Below are positions 17,348 to 25,499 of a DNA stretch of 64,000 nt, piece by piece. Source of the DNA: Marinimicrococcus sp033875255 (GTDB lineage Bacteria > Pseudomonadota > Alphaproteobacteria > Geminicoccales > Geminicoccaceae); assembly GCA_033875255.1 (NCBI GenBank), contig JAWZSN010000007.1:137883-201882 (forward strand), written 5' to 3'. The notes beneath the pieces were generated by a model. It did not search any database and was not told where the DNA came from. It saw nothing but the letters and a program-made list of their open reading frames with translations. Position 1 is the first letter of the stretch; each line of letters begins with the position of its first letter. The translations under genes and the position numbers were made by a program.

Positions 17348-18410
17348 TCGCCACCTTGAGAACGCCGTCGCGCTGGTTGCCGAAGAGCTCGTAGGCCTCC
17401 TCGATCTGCTCCAGCTTGAAGCGGTGCGTCACCAAAGGTCCGAGATCGACGCGGCCGGCGCGCACCACATCGAGCAGCCGCCGCATCCGCTCCTTGCCGC
17501 CCGGGCACAGCGTGGTGACGATCTTGTGGTCGCCCAGGCCGGCGGCGAAGGCGCCCAGCGGGATCGTGAGGTCGGCCGAATAGACGCCGAGGCTGGAGAG
17601 TGTGCCGCCGGGCCTGAGGCTCTTCAGGCACGCCTCGAAGGTGTGCTGGGTGCCCAGCGCCTCGATCGCCACGTCCACGCCGCGGCCCCCGGTGAGGCGC
17701 ATGATCTCCTCGACCGGATCCACCGCCCGAAAGTCGATCACCTCGTCGGCCCCCATGCGCCGCGCCATGGCGAGGCGCTCGGGAACGGTGTCAACGGCGA
17801 TGATCCGGCTCGCCCCGTTGAGCCGGGCGCCGGCGGTGGCGCACAGGCCGATCGGGCCTTGCGCGAACACCACCACGGTGTCGCCGATCCGCACCTTGCC
17901 GCTTTCGGCACCGCTGAAACCGGTCGACATGATGTCGGGACACATCAGCACCTGCTCGTCGGTGAGCCCGTCGGGCACCGGAGCGAGGTTGGCCATGGCG
18001 TCCGGCACCAGCACGTACTCGGCCTGGCAGCCGTCGATGGTGTTGCCGAACCGCCATCCGCCCATCGCCTTCCAGCCGTGCGGCGTGCCCGCACCGCACT
18101 GGCTGCCGCAGCCGGCCAGCGAGGCGTGGCTGTGGCCGCTGGGCGTGATCGCCCCGGCGATCACCCGCTGACCCTCCTCATAGCCGGTCACCGCGGCGCC
18201 CAGCTTCGCGATCACGCCCACCGGCTCGTGGCCGACGGTGAGCCCCCGCTCGACCGGGTACTCACCCTTGAGGATGTGGATATCGGTGCCGCAGATCGTG
18301 GTGGTGGTCACCCGGATCACCGCGTCGAGCGGCCCGGGATCGGGGATGGGTTTCTCGTCGAGGACGATCCGTCCGGGCTCGACGAAGATGGCGGCTTTCA
18401 TCCGGGGCAT
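17337..18410 (-). CDS. Zinc-dependent alcohol dehydrogenase (isopropanol dehydrogenase-like)
   Basis: Medium-chain dehydrogenase (357 aa) resembling the Thermoanaerobacter/Clostridium secondary alcohol dehydrogenases. Catalytic zinc ligands: Cys40 in TICGTDIH, His61-Glu62 in GHEPVGV and the aspartate in CPDIMSTGFSGAE. The nucleotide fold follows (VVFAQGPIGLCATAGARLNGA). A GHSHASLAGCGSQCG insertion is present in place of a full structural-zinc lobe. The substrate cannot be read from sequence. An in-frame ATG 9 bases later (MKAAIF) is an alternative start. It diverges from pgk across a 246-base gap and converges on btaB. Confidence 0.85.
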   Translation of the reverse strand: MPRMKAAIFVEPGRIVLDEKPIPDPGPLDAVIRVTTTTICGTDIHILKGEYPVERGLTVGHEPVGVIAKLGAAVTGYEEGQRVIAGAITPSGHSHASLAGCGSQCGAGTPHGWKAMGGWRFGNTIDGCQAEYVLVPDAMANLAPVPDGLTDEQVLMCPDIMSTGFSGAESGKVRIGDTVVVFAQGPIGLCATAGARLNGASRIIAVDTVPERLAMARRMGADEVIDFRAVDPVEEIMRLTGGRGVDVAIEALGTQHTFEACLKSLRPGGTLSSLGVYSADLTIPLGAFAAGLGDHKIVTTLCPGGKERMRRLLDVVRAGRVDLGPLVTHRFKLEQIEEAYELFGNQRDGVLKVAITP

Positions 18411-18656
18411 GAGCGATCTCCCGCAATAGTGGGCATGGCCCTTCTGATGCCCGAGCGCCCGGCGCCGGTCCTTGACGTGCCTCAAGCGGCGCGGCCGAAG
18501 GGCCGCTCTCCGACAGCCTGCGGCCAGCCGCGCTGCACCCCCGAGAGCGCCGGCATCCGCCCCGCCTCGTGGACTTGGGCATTCCCCCCGTGCTACTTCC
18601 GTGGCGCAAAATCCACCGCAGAAGCAACGCGCCCAAGGGCGCAGGAGATTGGGCGG

Positions 18657-19856
18657 ATGCCGGCATTCAAGTCGCTCGACGAGGTCGACGTCAAAGGCAA
18701 GCGGGTGCTCGTGCGGGCCGACTTCAACGTGCCGATGCAGGACGGCGAGGTCACCGACGCGACCCGCATCGAACGGGCCGCCGAGACCTTGAAGGAGCTG
18801 ATGGCCAAGGGGGCCCGGGTGGTGGTGCTCTCCCATTTCGGCCGTCCCAAGGGTCGTCGCGAGAGCTCCATGAGCCTCGAGCCCCTTGTCCGGCCGCTCG
18901 GCAAGGCGCTGGGCGGCATGCAGGTGCAGTTCGCCGGCGACTGCATCGGCGAGCCCGCCCACCAGGTGGTCGATGCCCTGCCCGCGGGCGGCATCGCCCT
19001 GCTCGAGAACCTGCGTTTCCATGCCGGTGAGGAGAAGAACGATCCGGCCTTCGCCGAGGCCCTGGCCGAGCTTGGCGATCTCTATGTCAACGACGCCTTC
19101 TCCTGCTCGCACCGGGCACATGCCTCGGTGGTGGGCGTGGCGGAGCTTCTGCCGCCCTTCGCCGGCCGCCTGATGCAGGCCGAGCTCGAGGCGCTGGAGC
19201 ACGCGCTGGGCGGTGCCGCCCGGCCGGCCGCGGCACTGGTCGGCGGGGCCAAGGTCTCGACCAAGCTCGAGGTGCTGGGCACGCTGCTCGACCGGGTCGA
19301 CGCGCTCATCATCGGCGGCGGCATGGCCAACACCTTCATGCACGCCGAGGGCCTCGACGTCGGCAAGTCCCTCCATGAGCCTGGCCTGGCCGAGCAGGCA
19401 CGGGCCATCGTCGCCATGGCGGCCGAGAAGAACGTCGACATCATCCTGCCGATCGACGCGGTGGTGGCCACCGAGTTCCGCGAGAACGCCGCCTCGCGGA
19501 CCGTCGCCATCGAGAGCGTGGGCGCCGACGAGATGATCCTCGATCTCGGCCCCAAGACGGTCGAGGACATCGTGGGCAAGCTCAAGGGCTGCAAGACGCT
19601 GCTCTGGAACGGGCCCTTGGGCGCCTTCGAGATCCCGCCCTTCGACAAGGCCACGGTTGCAGTGGCGCAGGCCGCGGCCGAGCTCACCCAGGCCGGCCGG
19701 CTGGTGACCGTCGCCGGCGGCGGCGACACCGTGGCAGCACTCTCGCATGCCGGCGTGCTCGAGCGTTTCTCCTACGTCTCGACCGCCGGCGGGGCATTCC
19801 TCGAATGGCTGGAAGGCAAGGAGCTGCCGGGCATCAAGGCGCTCGAGCCGCGCTGA
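18657..19856 (+). CDS. pgk: Phosphoglycerate kinase
   Basis: Transfers phosphate between 1,3-bisphosphoglycerate and ADP (glycolysis, gluconeogenesis or Calvin cycle). The 399-aa protein has the N-domain signature GKRVLVRADFNVPMQ, the substrate loop LSHFGRPKG, LLENLRFHAGEEKND, VNDAFSCSHRAHAS, the nucleotide domain GGAKVSTKLEVL and GGGDTVAAL near the C-terminus. AGGAG about 10 bases before the ATG supports the start. It leads the pgk-(unknown)-fbaB-TenI-like-efp run. Confidence 0.95.
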   Translation: MPAFKSLDEVDVKGKRVLVRADFNVPMQDGEVTDATRIERAAETLKELMAKGARVVVLSHFGRPKGRRESSMSLEPLVRPLGKALGGMQVQFAGDCIGEPAHQVVDALPAGGIALLENLRFHAGEEKNDPAFAEALAELGDLYVNDAFSCSHRAHASVVGVAELLPPFAGRLMQAELEALEHALGGAARPAAALVGGAKVSTKLEVLGTLLDRVDALIIGGGMANTFMHAEGLDVGKSLHEPGLAEQARAIVAMAAEKNVDIILPIDAVVATEFRENAASRTVAIESVGADEMILDLGPKTVEDIVGKLKGCKTLLWNGPLGAFEIPPFDKATVAVAQAAAELTQAGRLVTVAGGGDTVAALSHAGVLERFSYVSTAGGAFLEWLEGKELPGIKALEPR

Positions 19857-20290
19857 GAACGCTCGCCGTCGCCGTGCACGACCGGGACCAGGCGACAGCG
19901 GCCCTGGCCTTTGCCCGCGAGCACGGCCTGGCGATTCTTCTCACCAGCCCGCCGGGCGCCGCGGCCCGGGCCGGCGTGCTATACTTCCGGGCGCTCGAGG
20001 AGCTGGTGCAGGCGCCGGTGCTGGTGGATTGCGGGGCCGATGCGGGGCTAGTGCTGGCAGGCCTGCGGATGGGTCTGCGCCAGTTGCTGTTCACCGGCCC
20101 GCCGCCGCTGCGGCGCCGGCTCCGCGAGATCGCCGGCCTCCAGGCAGCGCTCGTGCACGCGCGGCTGGGGCCACGGCGCGTGCTTCTCGAGCCGGGCGAG
20201 GATGCCGCACGGCGGCTGAGGTTCCACGCTGCAGGCGGATACCCGGCACCACCCCTGCCGCCTTCCTCGCAAGGCGGCAGCCGTGTATGA
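19805..20290 (+). CDS. Hypothetical protein between pgk and class I aldolase
   Basis: Unrecognised protein of up to 161 aa. Coding character is clear from the LRTLAVAVHDRDQATAALAF region onward, with hydrophobic segments (GLAILLTSPPGAAARAG, APVLVDCGADAGLVLAGLRMG) that alternate like beta-alpha units, so a small cytosolic alpha/beta fold is likely. The ATG at 19805 would overlap pgk by 52 bases; a CTG at 19853 overlapping the pgk stop (CTGA) is an alternative, so the first 16 residues are doubtful. A perfect 10-bp hairpin lies inside the last codons. Position suggests co-transcription with pgk and fbaB. Confidence 0.55.
   Translation: MAGRQGAAGHQGARAALRTLAVAVHDRDQATAALAFAREHGLAILLTSPPGAAARAGVLYFRALEELVQAPVLVDCGADAGLVLAGLRMGLRQLLFTGPPPLRRRLREIAGLQAALVHARLGPRRVLLEPGEDAARRLRFHAAGGYPAPPLPPSSQGGSRV
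20255..20280 (+). terminator. Perfect hairpin at the end of the pgk-linked unknown gene
   Basis: CTGCCGCCTT (20255-20264) pairs with AAGGCGGCAG (20271-20280) around a CCTCGC loop. There is no T run after it. It lies within the final codons of the unknown gene and 57 bases before fbaB, so it could attenuate read-through or shield the 3' end of the pgk mRNA. Confidence 0.5.
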
Positions 20291-20337
20291 GAAAGGCCAT
20301 TTTGTGGCCTAGTCGCGACGAGAAAGGGACTGCCGAG

Positions 20338-21261
20338 ATGCAGCTGACCGCCAAGGTCAAGGAGATCCTCTCCTGGTATGAGGGCGAGAACCCCGGCGTT
20401 AAGGGCAACCTCGCCCGTCTCCTGATGAACGGCCGGCTGGCCGGCACCGGCAAGCTCGTCATCCTGCCGGTCGACCAGGGCTTCGAGCACGGGCCCGCGC
20501 GCAGCTTCGCGCCCAACCCCGCGGCCTACGATCCGCACTATCTCTACGAGCTGGCGCTCGAGGCCGGGCTTTCCGGCTACGCCGCCCCGCTGGGCCTGCT
20601 CGAGCAGGGTGCCGACACCTTCGCCGGCCAGGTGCCCACCATCCTGAAGATGAACAGCGCCAACAGCCTGGCGGGCGGCGGCGGCGACCAGGCGGTGACC
20701 GCCAGCGTCGACGACGCGCTGCGGCTGGGCTGCGTGGGCATCGGCTTCACCATGTATCCGGGCGCCGACGCCTGCTACGGCATGCAGGAGGAGCTGCGCG
20801 AGCTCAGCCGCGAGGCGAAAGCCAAGGGTCTCGCCACGGTGGTCTGGTCCTACCCGCGCGGCGGCAAGGTCTCCAAGGACGGCGAGACGGCGCTCGACAT
20901 CGTGGCCTATGCCGCGCACATGGCCGCCCTCATGGGGGCCAACATCATCAAGGTGAAGCCGCCCAAGGCGATGATCGACCTCGACGCCGCCAAGGCCACC
21001 TACGAGAAGGCCAAGGTGCCGATGGAGACGCTCCCCGAGCGCATCGCCCATGTCATGCAGGCGGCCTTCGCCGGCAAGCGCATCGTGGTGTTCTCGGGCG
21101 GCGAGGCCAAGGGCACGGAGGGGCTGATCGAGGAGATCCGGCAGATCCGCGACGGTGGCGGCAACGGCTCGATCATCGGCCGCAACTCGTTCCAGCGCCC
21201 GAAGGCCGAGGCCCTCGACCTGCTCGACAAGGTCGTCAAGGTCTATCTGGGCCAGGCGTGA
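20338..21261 (+). CDS. fbaB: Fructose-bisphosphate aldolase, class I (DhnA/FbaB type)
   Basis: Schiff-base aldolase interconverting fructose 1,6-bisphosphate and triose phosphates. The 307-aa protein is the DhnA/archaeal-type class I enzyme rather than the zinc class II form. Key regions are LVILPVDQGFEHGP, the barrel strand ATVVWSYPRGG, the Schiff-base lysine region NIIKVKPPKAM and the phosphate-binding IVVFSGGEAKGTEGL. An AAAGGGA-type ribosome site precedes the ATG. Its stop overlaps the next gene's GTG start (GTGA). Confidence 0.9.
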   Translation: MQLTAKVKEILSWYEGENPGVKGNLARLLMNGRLAGTGKLVILPVDQGFEHGPARSFAPNPAAYDPHYLYELALEAGLSGYAAPLGLLEQGADTFAGQVPTILKMNSANSLAGGGGDQAVTASVDDALRLGCVGIGFTMYPGADACYGMQEELRELSREAKAKGLATVVWSYPRGGKVSKDGETALDIVAYAAHMAALMGANIIKVKPPKAMIDLDAAKATYEKAKVPMETLPERIAHVMQAAFAGKRIVVFSGGEAKGTEGLIEEIRQIRDGGGNGSIIGRNSFQRPKAEALDLLDKVVKVYLGQA

Positions 21262-21935
21262 GCGAGCAGGAGCACTGGCTCGAGACGGACGAGGCCGAGA
21301 CGAAGCTGATCGTCTTCGGCCCGCCCGCCTTCGCGGCCGACTTCGCGAACCAGCTCGAGACGGCGCTCGAAACAGGCGCCGTCGCCGCCTTCGTTCTCGA
21401 TCCGGCGGCCCTCGCTGACGCGCCCACGGGGCACGAGGCAGACGCGCTGCAGGCCGCTTGCCGGCGGAACGGCGCTGCCCTCTTCCTTCTCGACGATGCG
21501 CGTATGGCCCGCCAGATCGACGCCGACGGTGTGCATCTGCGCGATCCGGAGACGGTCGAGGCGGCTCGCGCGATGCTCGGCGGCGAGCGCCTGATCGGGG
21601 TCTCCTGCGGCCTCTCGCGCCACCTCGCCATGGTTGCCGGCGAGGCCGGTGCGGATTATGTGATGTTCGGCGCGCTCGAAGGGAGCGCTGCCCCCGATCA
21701 TCCGACGCCCGACGCGCCGGCCGGGGTCGATCAGCTGGCAGAGACGGCCGCGTGGTGGAACGACCTGTTCGTCCTGCCGGTCGCCGTCGCCAGCGGACCG
21801 TCAGCCGAGACTGCCCAAGCGCTGGTGCGCGCCGGAGCCGCCTTCCTGGCTATCCAGGGCGATGCGGCGCTGGCCGCCGTCGCCCGCACTCTCGCCGCGA
21901 CGATCCGCGAGGCCGGGTCCGGCACGCAGGGGTGA
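21258..21935 (+). CDS. Thiamine phosphate synthase/TenI-like protein
   Basis: A 225-aa TIM-barrel protein related to ThiE and TenI. Recognisable segments are NGAALFLLDDARMARQIDADGVHLRDPE, which matches the ThiE ADGVHLGQ region, GVSCGLSRHLAMVAGEAGADYVMFG, and LPVAVASGPSAETAQALVRAGAAFLAI. The diphosphate-binding VGPIFPTxTK loop of true ThiE is replaced by FGALEGSAAPDHPTP, so thiamine phosphate synthase activity is doubtful. It begins with GTG overlapping the aldolase stop by 4 bases, and efp starts 3 bases after it, so it is tightly embedded in this operon. Confidence 0.75.
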   Translation: MSEQEHWLETDEAETKLIVFGPPAFAADFANQLETALETGAVAAFVLDPAALADAPTGHEADALQAACRRNGAALFLLDDARMARQIDADGVHLRDPETVEAARAMLGGERLIGVSCGLSRHLAMVAGEAGADYVMFGALEGSAAPDHPTPDAPAGVDQLAETAAWWNDLFVLPVAVASGPSAETAQALVRAGAAFLAIQGDAALAAVARTLAATIREAGSGTQG

Positions 21936-21938
21936 GCG

Positions 21939-22505
21939 ATGAAGGTCAACGTCAACGAGGTGAAGCCCGGCTACATCATCGAGTACCGGGACAAGCTCTG
22001 GACCCTGGTCAAGGGCGAGCACGTCAAGCCGGGCAAGGGCCCCGCCTATCTCCAGGCGGAGCTGCGCTGCTTGACCGACGGCACCAAGCTCAACCAGCGC
22101 TTCAACACTTCCGAGACGGTGGAGCAGGTCCATCTGGATCTCGCCGAGTACCAGTTCCTCTACGAGGAAGGCCCGCAGCTCCACTTCATGAACAACGAGA
22201 CCTACGAGCAGGTCGCCCTGCCCCGCGACCTGATCGGCCGGCAGGCGGTGTTCCTCAAGGAGGGGGCCACCGTGACCGTCTCGTCCTACGAGGAGCGGCC
22301 CCTCTCGGTGCGCATCCCCGAGACCGCGATCTTCGAGGTCGTCGAGGCCGATCCGGTCATCAAGGGCCAGACCGCGACTGCCTCCTACAAGCCCGCGATC
22401 CTCGACAATGGCGTGAGGATCATGGTGCCGCCGCACATCGAGGCCGGCACCAAGGTGGTCGTGAACACGACCGACAGCAGCTACGTTGAGCGCGCCAAGG
22501 GCTGA
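21939..22505 (+). CDS. efp: Elongation factor P
   Basis: Relieves ribosome stalling at polyproline stretches. The 188-aa protein has three beta-barrel domains of normal EF-P length: the KOW-like N-domain (MKVNVNEVKPGYIIEYRDKLW), the modification loop VKPGKGPAY with Lys33 at the tip, and the C-terminal domain with the EF-P signature around GQTATASYKPAILDNG. A lysine at the tip fits an EpmA-style beta-lysylation type of EF-P rather than the arginine (EarP) type. No modification enzyme is in the window. Confidence 0.95.
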   Translation: MKVNVNEVKPGYIIEYRDKLWTLVKGEHVKPGKGPAYLQAELRCLTDGTKLNQRFNTSETVEQVHLDLAEYQFLYEEGPQLHFMNNETYEQVALPRDLIGRQAVFLKEGATVTVSSYEERPLSVRIPETAIFEVVEADPVIKGQTATASYKPAILDNGVRIMVPPHIEAGTKVVVNTTDSSYVERAKG

Positions 22506-22529
22506 GCCCGCGCGCGAAAGACAGGATCC

Positions 22530-23345
22530 ATGACGAGACATTCCGCTGCGATCGCCGTGATGGTGCGCGCCGCCCGCGCCGCCGCCCGCCACCTCGTGCG
22601 TGACTTCAACGAGGTCGAGCATCTCCAGGTCTCGGTGAAGGGGCCCGGCGATTTCGTCTCGGCGGCCGACCGCCGTGCGGAGGGCATCATCCACGCCGAG
22701 CTCGAGCGCGCCCGGCCCGACTACGGCTTCCTCATGGAGGAGACCGGCGCGGTCGAGGGCCGCTCGCCACACAATCGCTGGATCGTCGACCCGCTCGACG
22801 GCACCACCAACTTCCTCCACGCCACCCCGCACTGGGCGATCTCGATCGCGCTGGAGCAGCATGGCGACATCACCGCGGCGGTGGTCTACGACCCCATCAA
22901 GGACGAGCTGTTCAGCGCCGTGAAGGGCGGCGGCGCCTTCGTCAACGACCGTCGCATCCGCGTCTCCAAGCGCAGCGAGCTCGACCGCGCGCTCATTGCC
23001 TGCGGCCTGCCGGTGCAGGACTGGGAGGCCCGCAAGAAGGGCTTTCCCACCCAGCTCGAGAAGGTCGCCGATCACGTCTCGGGCCTGCGCCGCTACGGCG
23101 CCTGCTCGCTCGACCTCGCCTATGTCGCGGCCGGACGCCTCGACGGGTACTGGGAATATGGCGTGAAGCCCTGGGACTATGCGGCCGGCCTGCTGTTGGT
23201 GCGCGAGGCAGCGGGACGGATGGGCCGGCTCGAGGGCGACGAGGAGATGTGGGAGCGCGGCACCATCGTGGCCGGCAATCCCGAGATCTACGGCAAGCTG
23301 CGCGGCCTCCTGGCCGAGGTGACGCCGGGCGCCCGGATCGAGTAG
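22530..23345 (+). CDS. suhB: Inositol monophosphatase family protein (SuhB-like)
   Basis: Mg-dependent phosphatase of the IMPase family (271 aa). Metal and substrate motifs are intact: VKGPGDFVSAADRRAE, MEETGA, WIVDPLDGTTNFLH and the C-terminal KPWDYAAGLLLVREA. Likely substrates are inositol or other sugar monophosphates; SuhB proteins also act in rRNA antitermination in enterics, which cannot be judged here. It lies 24 bases after efp and ends before a strong terminator. Confidence 0.9.
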   Translation: MTRHSAAIAVMVRAARAAARHLVRDFNEVEHLQVSVKGPGDFVSAADRRAEGIIHAELERARPDYGFLMEETGAVEGRSPHNRWIVDPLDGTTNFLHATPHWAISIALEQHGDITAAVVYDPIKDELFSAVKGGGAFVNDRRIRVSKRSELDRALIACGLPVQDWEARKKGFPTQLEKVADHVSGLRRYGACSLDLAYVAAGRLDGYWEYGVKPWDYAAGLLLVREAAGRMGRLEGDEEMWERGTIVAGNPEIYGKLRGLLAEVTPGARIE

Positions 23346-23380
23346 CCGGCCCACCGGCGCGCGAAAGCCCGTTAACGCCA

Positions 23381-23421
23381 CGACCGCGGCAAGCTAGTCT
23401 GCCGCGGTCGTCGTCGTTTTT
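23381..23421 (+). terminator. Rho-independent terminator after suhB
   Basis: Perfect 11-bp stem CGACCGCGGCA / TGCCGCGGTCG (23381-23391 and 23400-23410) with an 8-base loop, followed by TCGTCG and TTTTT at 23417-23421. It should end the fbaB-TenI-like-efp-suhB transcript. It lies only 16 bases before the next start codon, so the following gene must start its transcript around or within it, or use read-through. Confidence 0.85.
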
Positions 23422-23436
23422 GGGGAGGCTTGGCCA

Positions 23437-24339
23437 ATGACCGTCGCCTGGACGGGCGTCTTTCCGGCGCTGACCACCTGCTTTGACGCCGAGGCGGAGA
23501 TCGACGAGGCCGCCATGGAGCGGTTCTGCGCCTGGCAGATCGAGACTGGCATGGACGGGCTGATCGTGGCGGGCTCGCTGGGCGAAGGCAGCACCCTCTC
23601 GGCCGAGGAGAAGCTCTCGCTGGTGCGCATCGCCCGCGCCGCCTCCAGGGGCCGCCCGGTGCTCATGACGCTGGCCGAGAGCGCCACCCATCGCGCGGTC
23701 GAGCTGGCGCGCCGTGCCGAGGCGGCCGGAGCGGACGGGCTCATGGTGCTGCCGCCGATGATGTACCACGCATCGGACGACGAGACCTGTGGGTGGTTCG
23801 AGGAGATCGCCGGGGCGACCGGCCTGCCGGTCATGGTCTACAGCAACCCGGTGGCCTACCGGATCGACGTCACGGTGGCGATGCTGGCCCGCCTCGCCGA
23901 GCGCCGCGCCAACATCGTCGCGGTCAAGGAGAGCTCCGACGATGTCCGCCGGGTGATCGCGATCCGCAACGCCCTGGGCGAGCGGCTGGCGATCTTTGCC
24001 GGCGTCGACAATCTGGCGCTGGAGAGCTGCGTGGTCGGCGCCGACGGTTGGGTGGCGGGTCTGGTCGATGCCTTCCCGCACGAGACCCTCGCCGTCTGGC
24101 GGCTGGCCCGGTCGGGGCGGATCGAGAAGGCCCTGGCCATCTACCGCTGGTTCGCACCGCTTCTCGAGCTCGACGTCAGCCCGCGGCTGGTCCAGAACAT
24201 CAAGCTCGTCCAGGCCATGCTGGGCGTCGGCAGCGAGCATGTCCGTCCGCCCCGTCGCCCGCTCGAAGGGGCCGAGCGGGCGCGGGTAACGGCGGTGATC
24301 GAGAAGGCCCTGGCGGCGCGCCCGCAGCTCGCCGCCTGA
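23437..24339 (+). CDS. Dihydrodipicolinate synthase (DapA) family aldolase/lyase
   Basis: A 300-aa Schiff-base TIM-barrel protein of the DapA/NanA superfamily. The phosphate/carboxylate loop reads AGSLGEGSTLS where DapA has GTTGE, the tyrosine lies in MVYSNPVAYR and the Schiff-base lysine in NIVAVKESS. The altered loop (GSLGE) and the isolated position argue against true DapA of lysine synthesis. Substrates of related enzymes include keto-deoxy sugar acids and hydroxyproline products. It converges with the cupin gene 11 bases away. Specific activity unknown. Confidence 0.75.
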   Translation: MTVAWTGVFPALTTCFDAEAEIDEAAMERFCAWQIETGMDGLIVAGSLGEGSTLSAEEKLSLVRIARAASRGRPVLMTLAESATHRAVELARRAEAAGADGLMVLPPMMYHASDDETCGWFEEIAGATGLPVMVYSNPVAYRIDVTVAMLARLAERRANIVAVKESSDDVRRVIAIRNALGERLAIFAGVDNLALESCVVGADGWVAGLVDAFPHETLAVWRLARSGRIEKALAIYRWFAPLLELDVSPRLVQNIKLVQAMLGVGSEHVRPPRRPLEGAERARVTAVIEKALAARPQLAA

Positions 24340-24349
24340 GCCGCCGCTG

Positions 24350-24661
24350 CTACTTCAGCTCGGTCTCGACGAAGGCGAACTCGAACTCGTTGGGGTTGAT
24401 CACGTCGTGCTCGACCCCGGCGTCCTTGTAATAGGGGATGCCCGCCTGAAGCTCCGCGATGGTCTCCGCGCCATCGGGGCCAACGAGCTTCAGCTTGCCG
24501 GAGACCAGCGGCACGATGACATAAGCCATCTCGTGGCGGTGCCAGCCGGTGGCGGCGCCGGGCGCGAAGCGCCAGGTGGTCACCCGCACGCGGTCATTGT
24601 CGATGTTCAGGGTCGGCACGGCTGCTACGGTCACGGACCTCATCCTTCGTTGCTCAGACAT
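24350..24661 (-). CDS. Small cupin-domain protein
   Basis: A 103-aa single-domain cupin. Motif 1 is visible as GWHRHEMAYVIVPLVSGKL (His, His, Glu metal ligands) and motif 2 as AGIPYYKDAGVEHDVIN (His ligand). Such proteins bind a metal and act as small dioxygenases, isomerases or ligand binders. The ATG at 24661 overlaps the stop of the upstream short-chain dehydrogenase by 8 bases (ATGTCTGA), so the pair is translationally coupled and probably works on the same substrate. A later ATG (24643) is possible. Confidence 0.78.
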   Translation of the reverse strand: MSEQRRMRSVTVAAVPTLNIDNDRVRVTTWRFAPGAATGWHRHEMAYVIVPLVSGKLKLVGPDGAETIAELQAGIPYYKDAGVEHDVINPNEFEFAFVETELK

Positions 24662-25385
24662 AGATCATCTTGCGGGTCATCCCGCCGTCGACGACGAACT
24701 CGGCGCCGGTGACGAAGCCGCTCTCCGGCCCTACGAGCCAGCTCGCCAGCGCCGCCACGTCCTCCGGCCGGCCGACCCGGCCCGCCGGATGCTGGGCATG
24801 GTCCTGAGCGTCGAGCGGCTCGCCCGACGTGTCGATCCAGCCGGGGCTGATGCAGTTCGCCCGGACCTCCGGCCCGAGGCTCACCGCCAGGGCATGAGTC
24901 AACGCCACCAGCCCGCCCTTGCTCGCAGCATAGGCCTCGGTGTCGGGCTCCGACTGGTGCGCACGGGTCGAGGCGATCGTGACGATCGCGCCCCCGGCTT
25001 TCCTCAGCAGCGGCGCGGCGTGTCGGGCCAGCAGGAAGCTGCTGGTGAGGTTGGTGTCGATCACCCGCCGCCACTCCTCGAGGGAGAGATCGGTGAGCGG
25101 CTTGCGGATCATGATGCCGGCGTTGCAGACCAGCGCGTTGAGCCCTCCATCGGGGCCGGCCGCCTGGCGCAGCGCCGCGGCCATGTCGGGCTCGCTGGCG
25201 GCATCGCCCTGCACGAAGCGCACGGTGCCGGCCGCCGCCAGGACGGCTGCCGTGCGTTCTCCCTGCCCGGCGTCGATGTCGGTGATGGTGACGGCGAGCC
25301 CGTCGCGCGCGAGACGTTCCGCCACCGCCCGGCCGATCCCGCTGGCCCCGCCGGTCACCAGCGCCGTCGGTCTGCTCTTTCCCAT
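24654..25385 (-). CDS. Short-chain dehydrogenase/reductase (SDR)
   Basis: Classical SDR of 243 aa using NAD(P). Motifs in order: TGGASGIG (cofactor), NAG in VCNAGIM, catalytic serine in IVTIASTRA, and YAASKGG with the Tyr-Lys pair. ISPGWIDT follows, and the C-terminus ends GAEFVVDGGMTRKMIYV. Substrate not identifiable. It is coupled to the cupin gene and diverges from a small exported protein at 25500. Confidence 0.88.
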   Translation of the reverse strand: MGKSRPTALVTGGASGIGRAVAERLARDGLAVTITDIDAGQGERTAAVLAAAGTVRFVQGDAASEPDMAAALRQAAGPDGGLNALVCNAGIMIRKPLTDLSLEEWRRVIDTNLTSSFLLARHAAPLLRKAGGAIVTIASTRAHQSEPDTEAYAASKGGLVALTHALAVSLGPEVRANCISPGWIDTSGEPLDAQDHAQHPAGRVGRPEDVAALASWLVGPESGFVTGAEFVVDGGMTRKMIYV

Positions 25386-25447
25386 CCGCCACGCTCCCCG
25401 CCGGCTCGCTTGATCCAGCTCAGCGCACTCGGGCCAGACCTCTGCCC

Positions 25448-25453
25448 TATAAT
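25448..25453 (+). promoter_or_regulatory. Consensus -10 box upstream of the small exported protein
   Basis: A perfect TATAAT, rare in this GC-rich sequence, 46 bases before the ATG at 25500. No good -35 sits at 16-18 bases; TTGATC at 25410-25415 is too far. An activator-dependent promoter is possible. Confidence 0.45.
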
Positions 25454-25499
25454 CGCGCCTTGGGCAATCGCGCGCGCGCATCTGCCGAGGAGGAGTGTC

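Noticed and set aside
17337..19748. An 803-codon minus-strand frame joining the alcohol dehydrogenase to sequence antisense to pgk
   Set aside because: Only the C-terminal 357 codons are a dehydrogenase; the rest is antisense to pgk and unlike any protein. ATG 18410 is the natural start.
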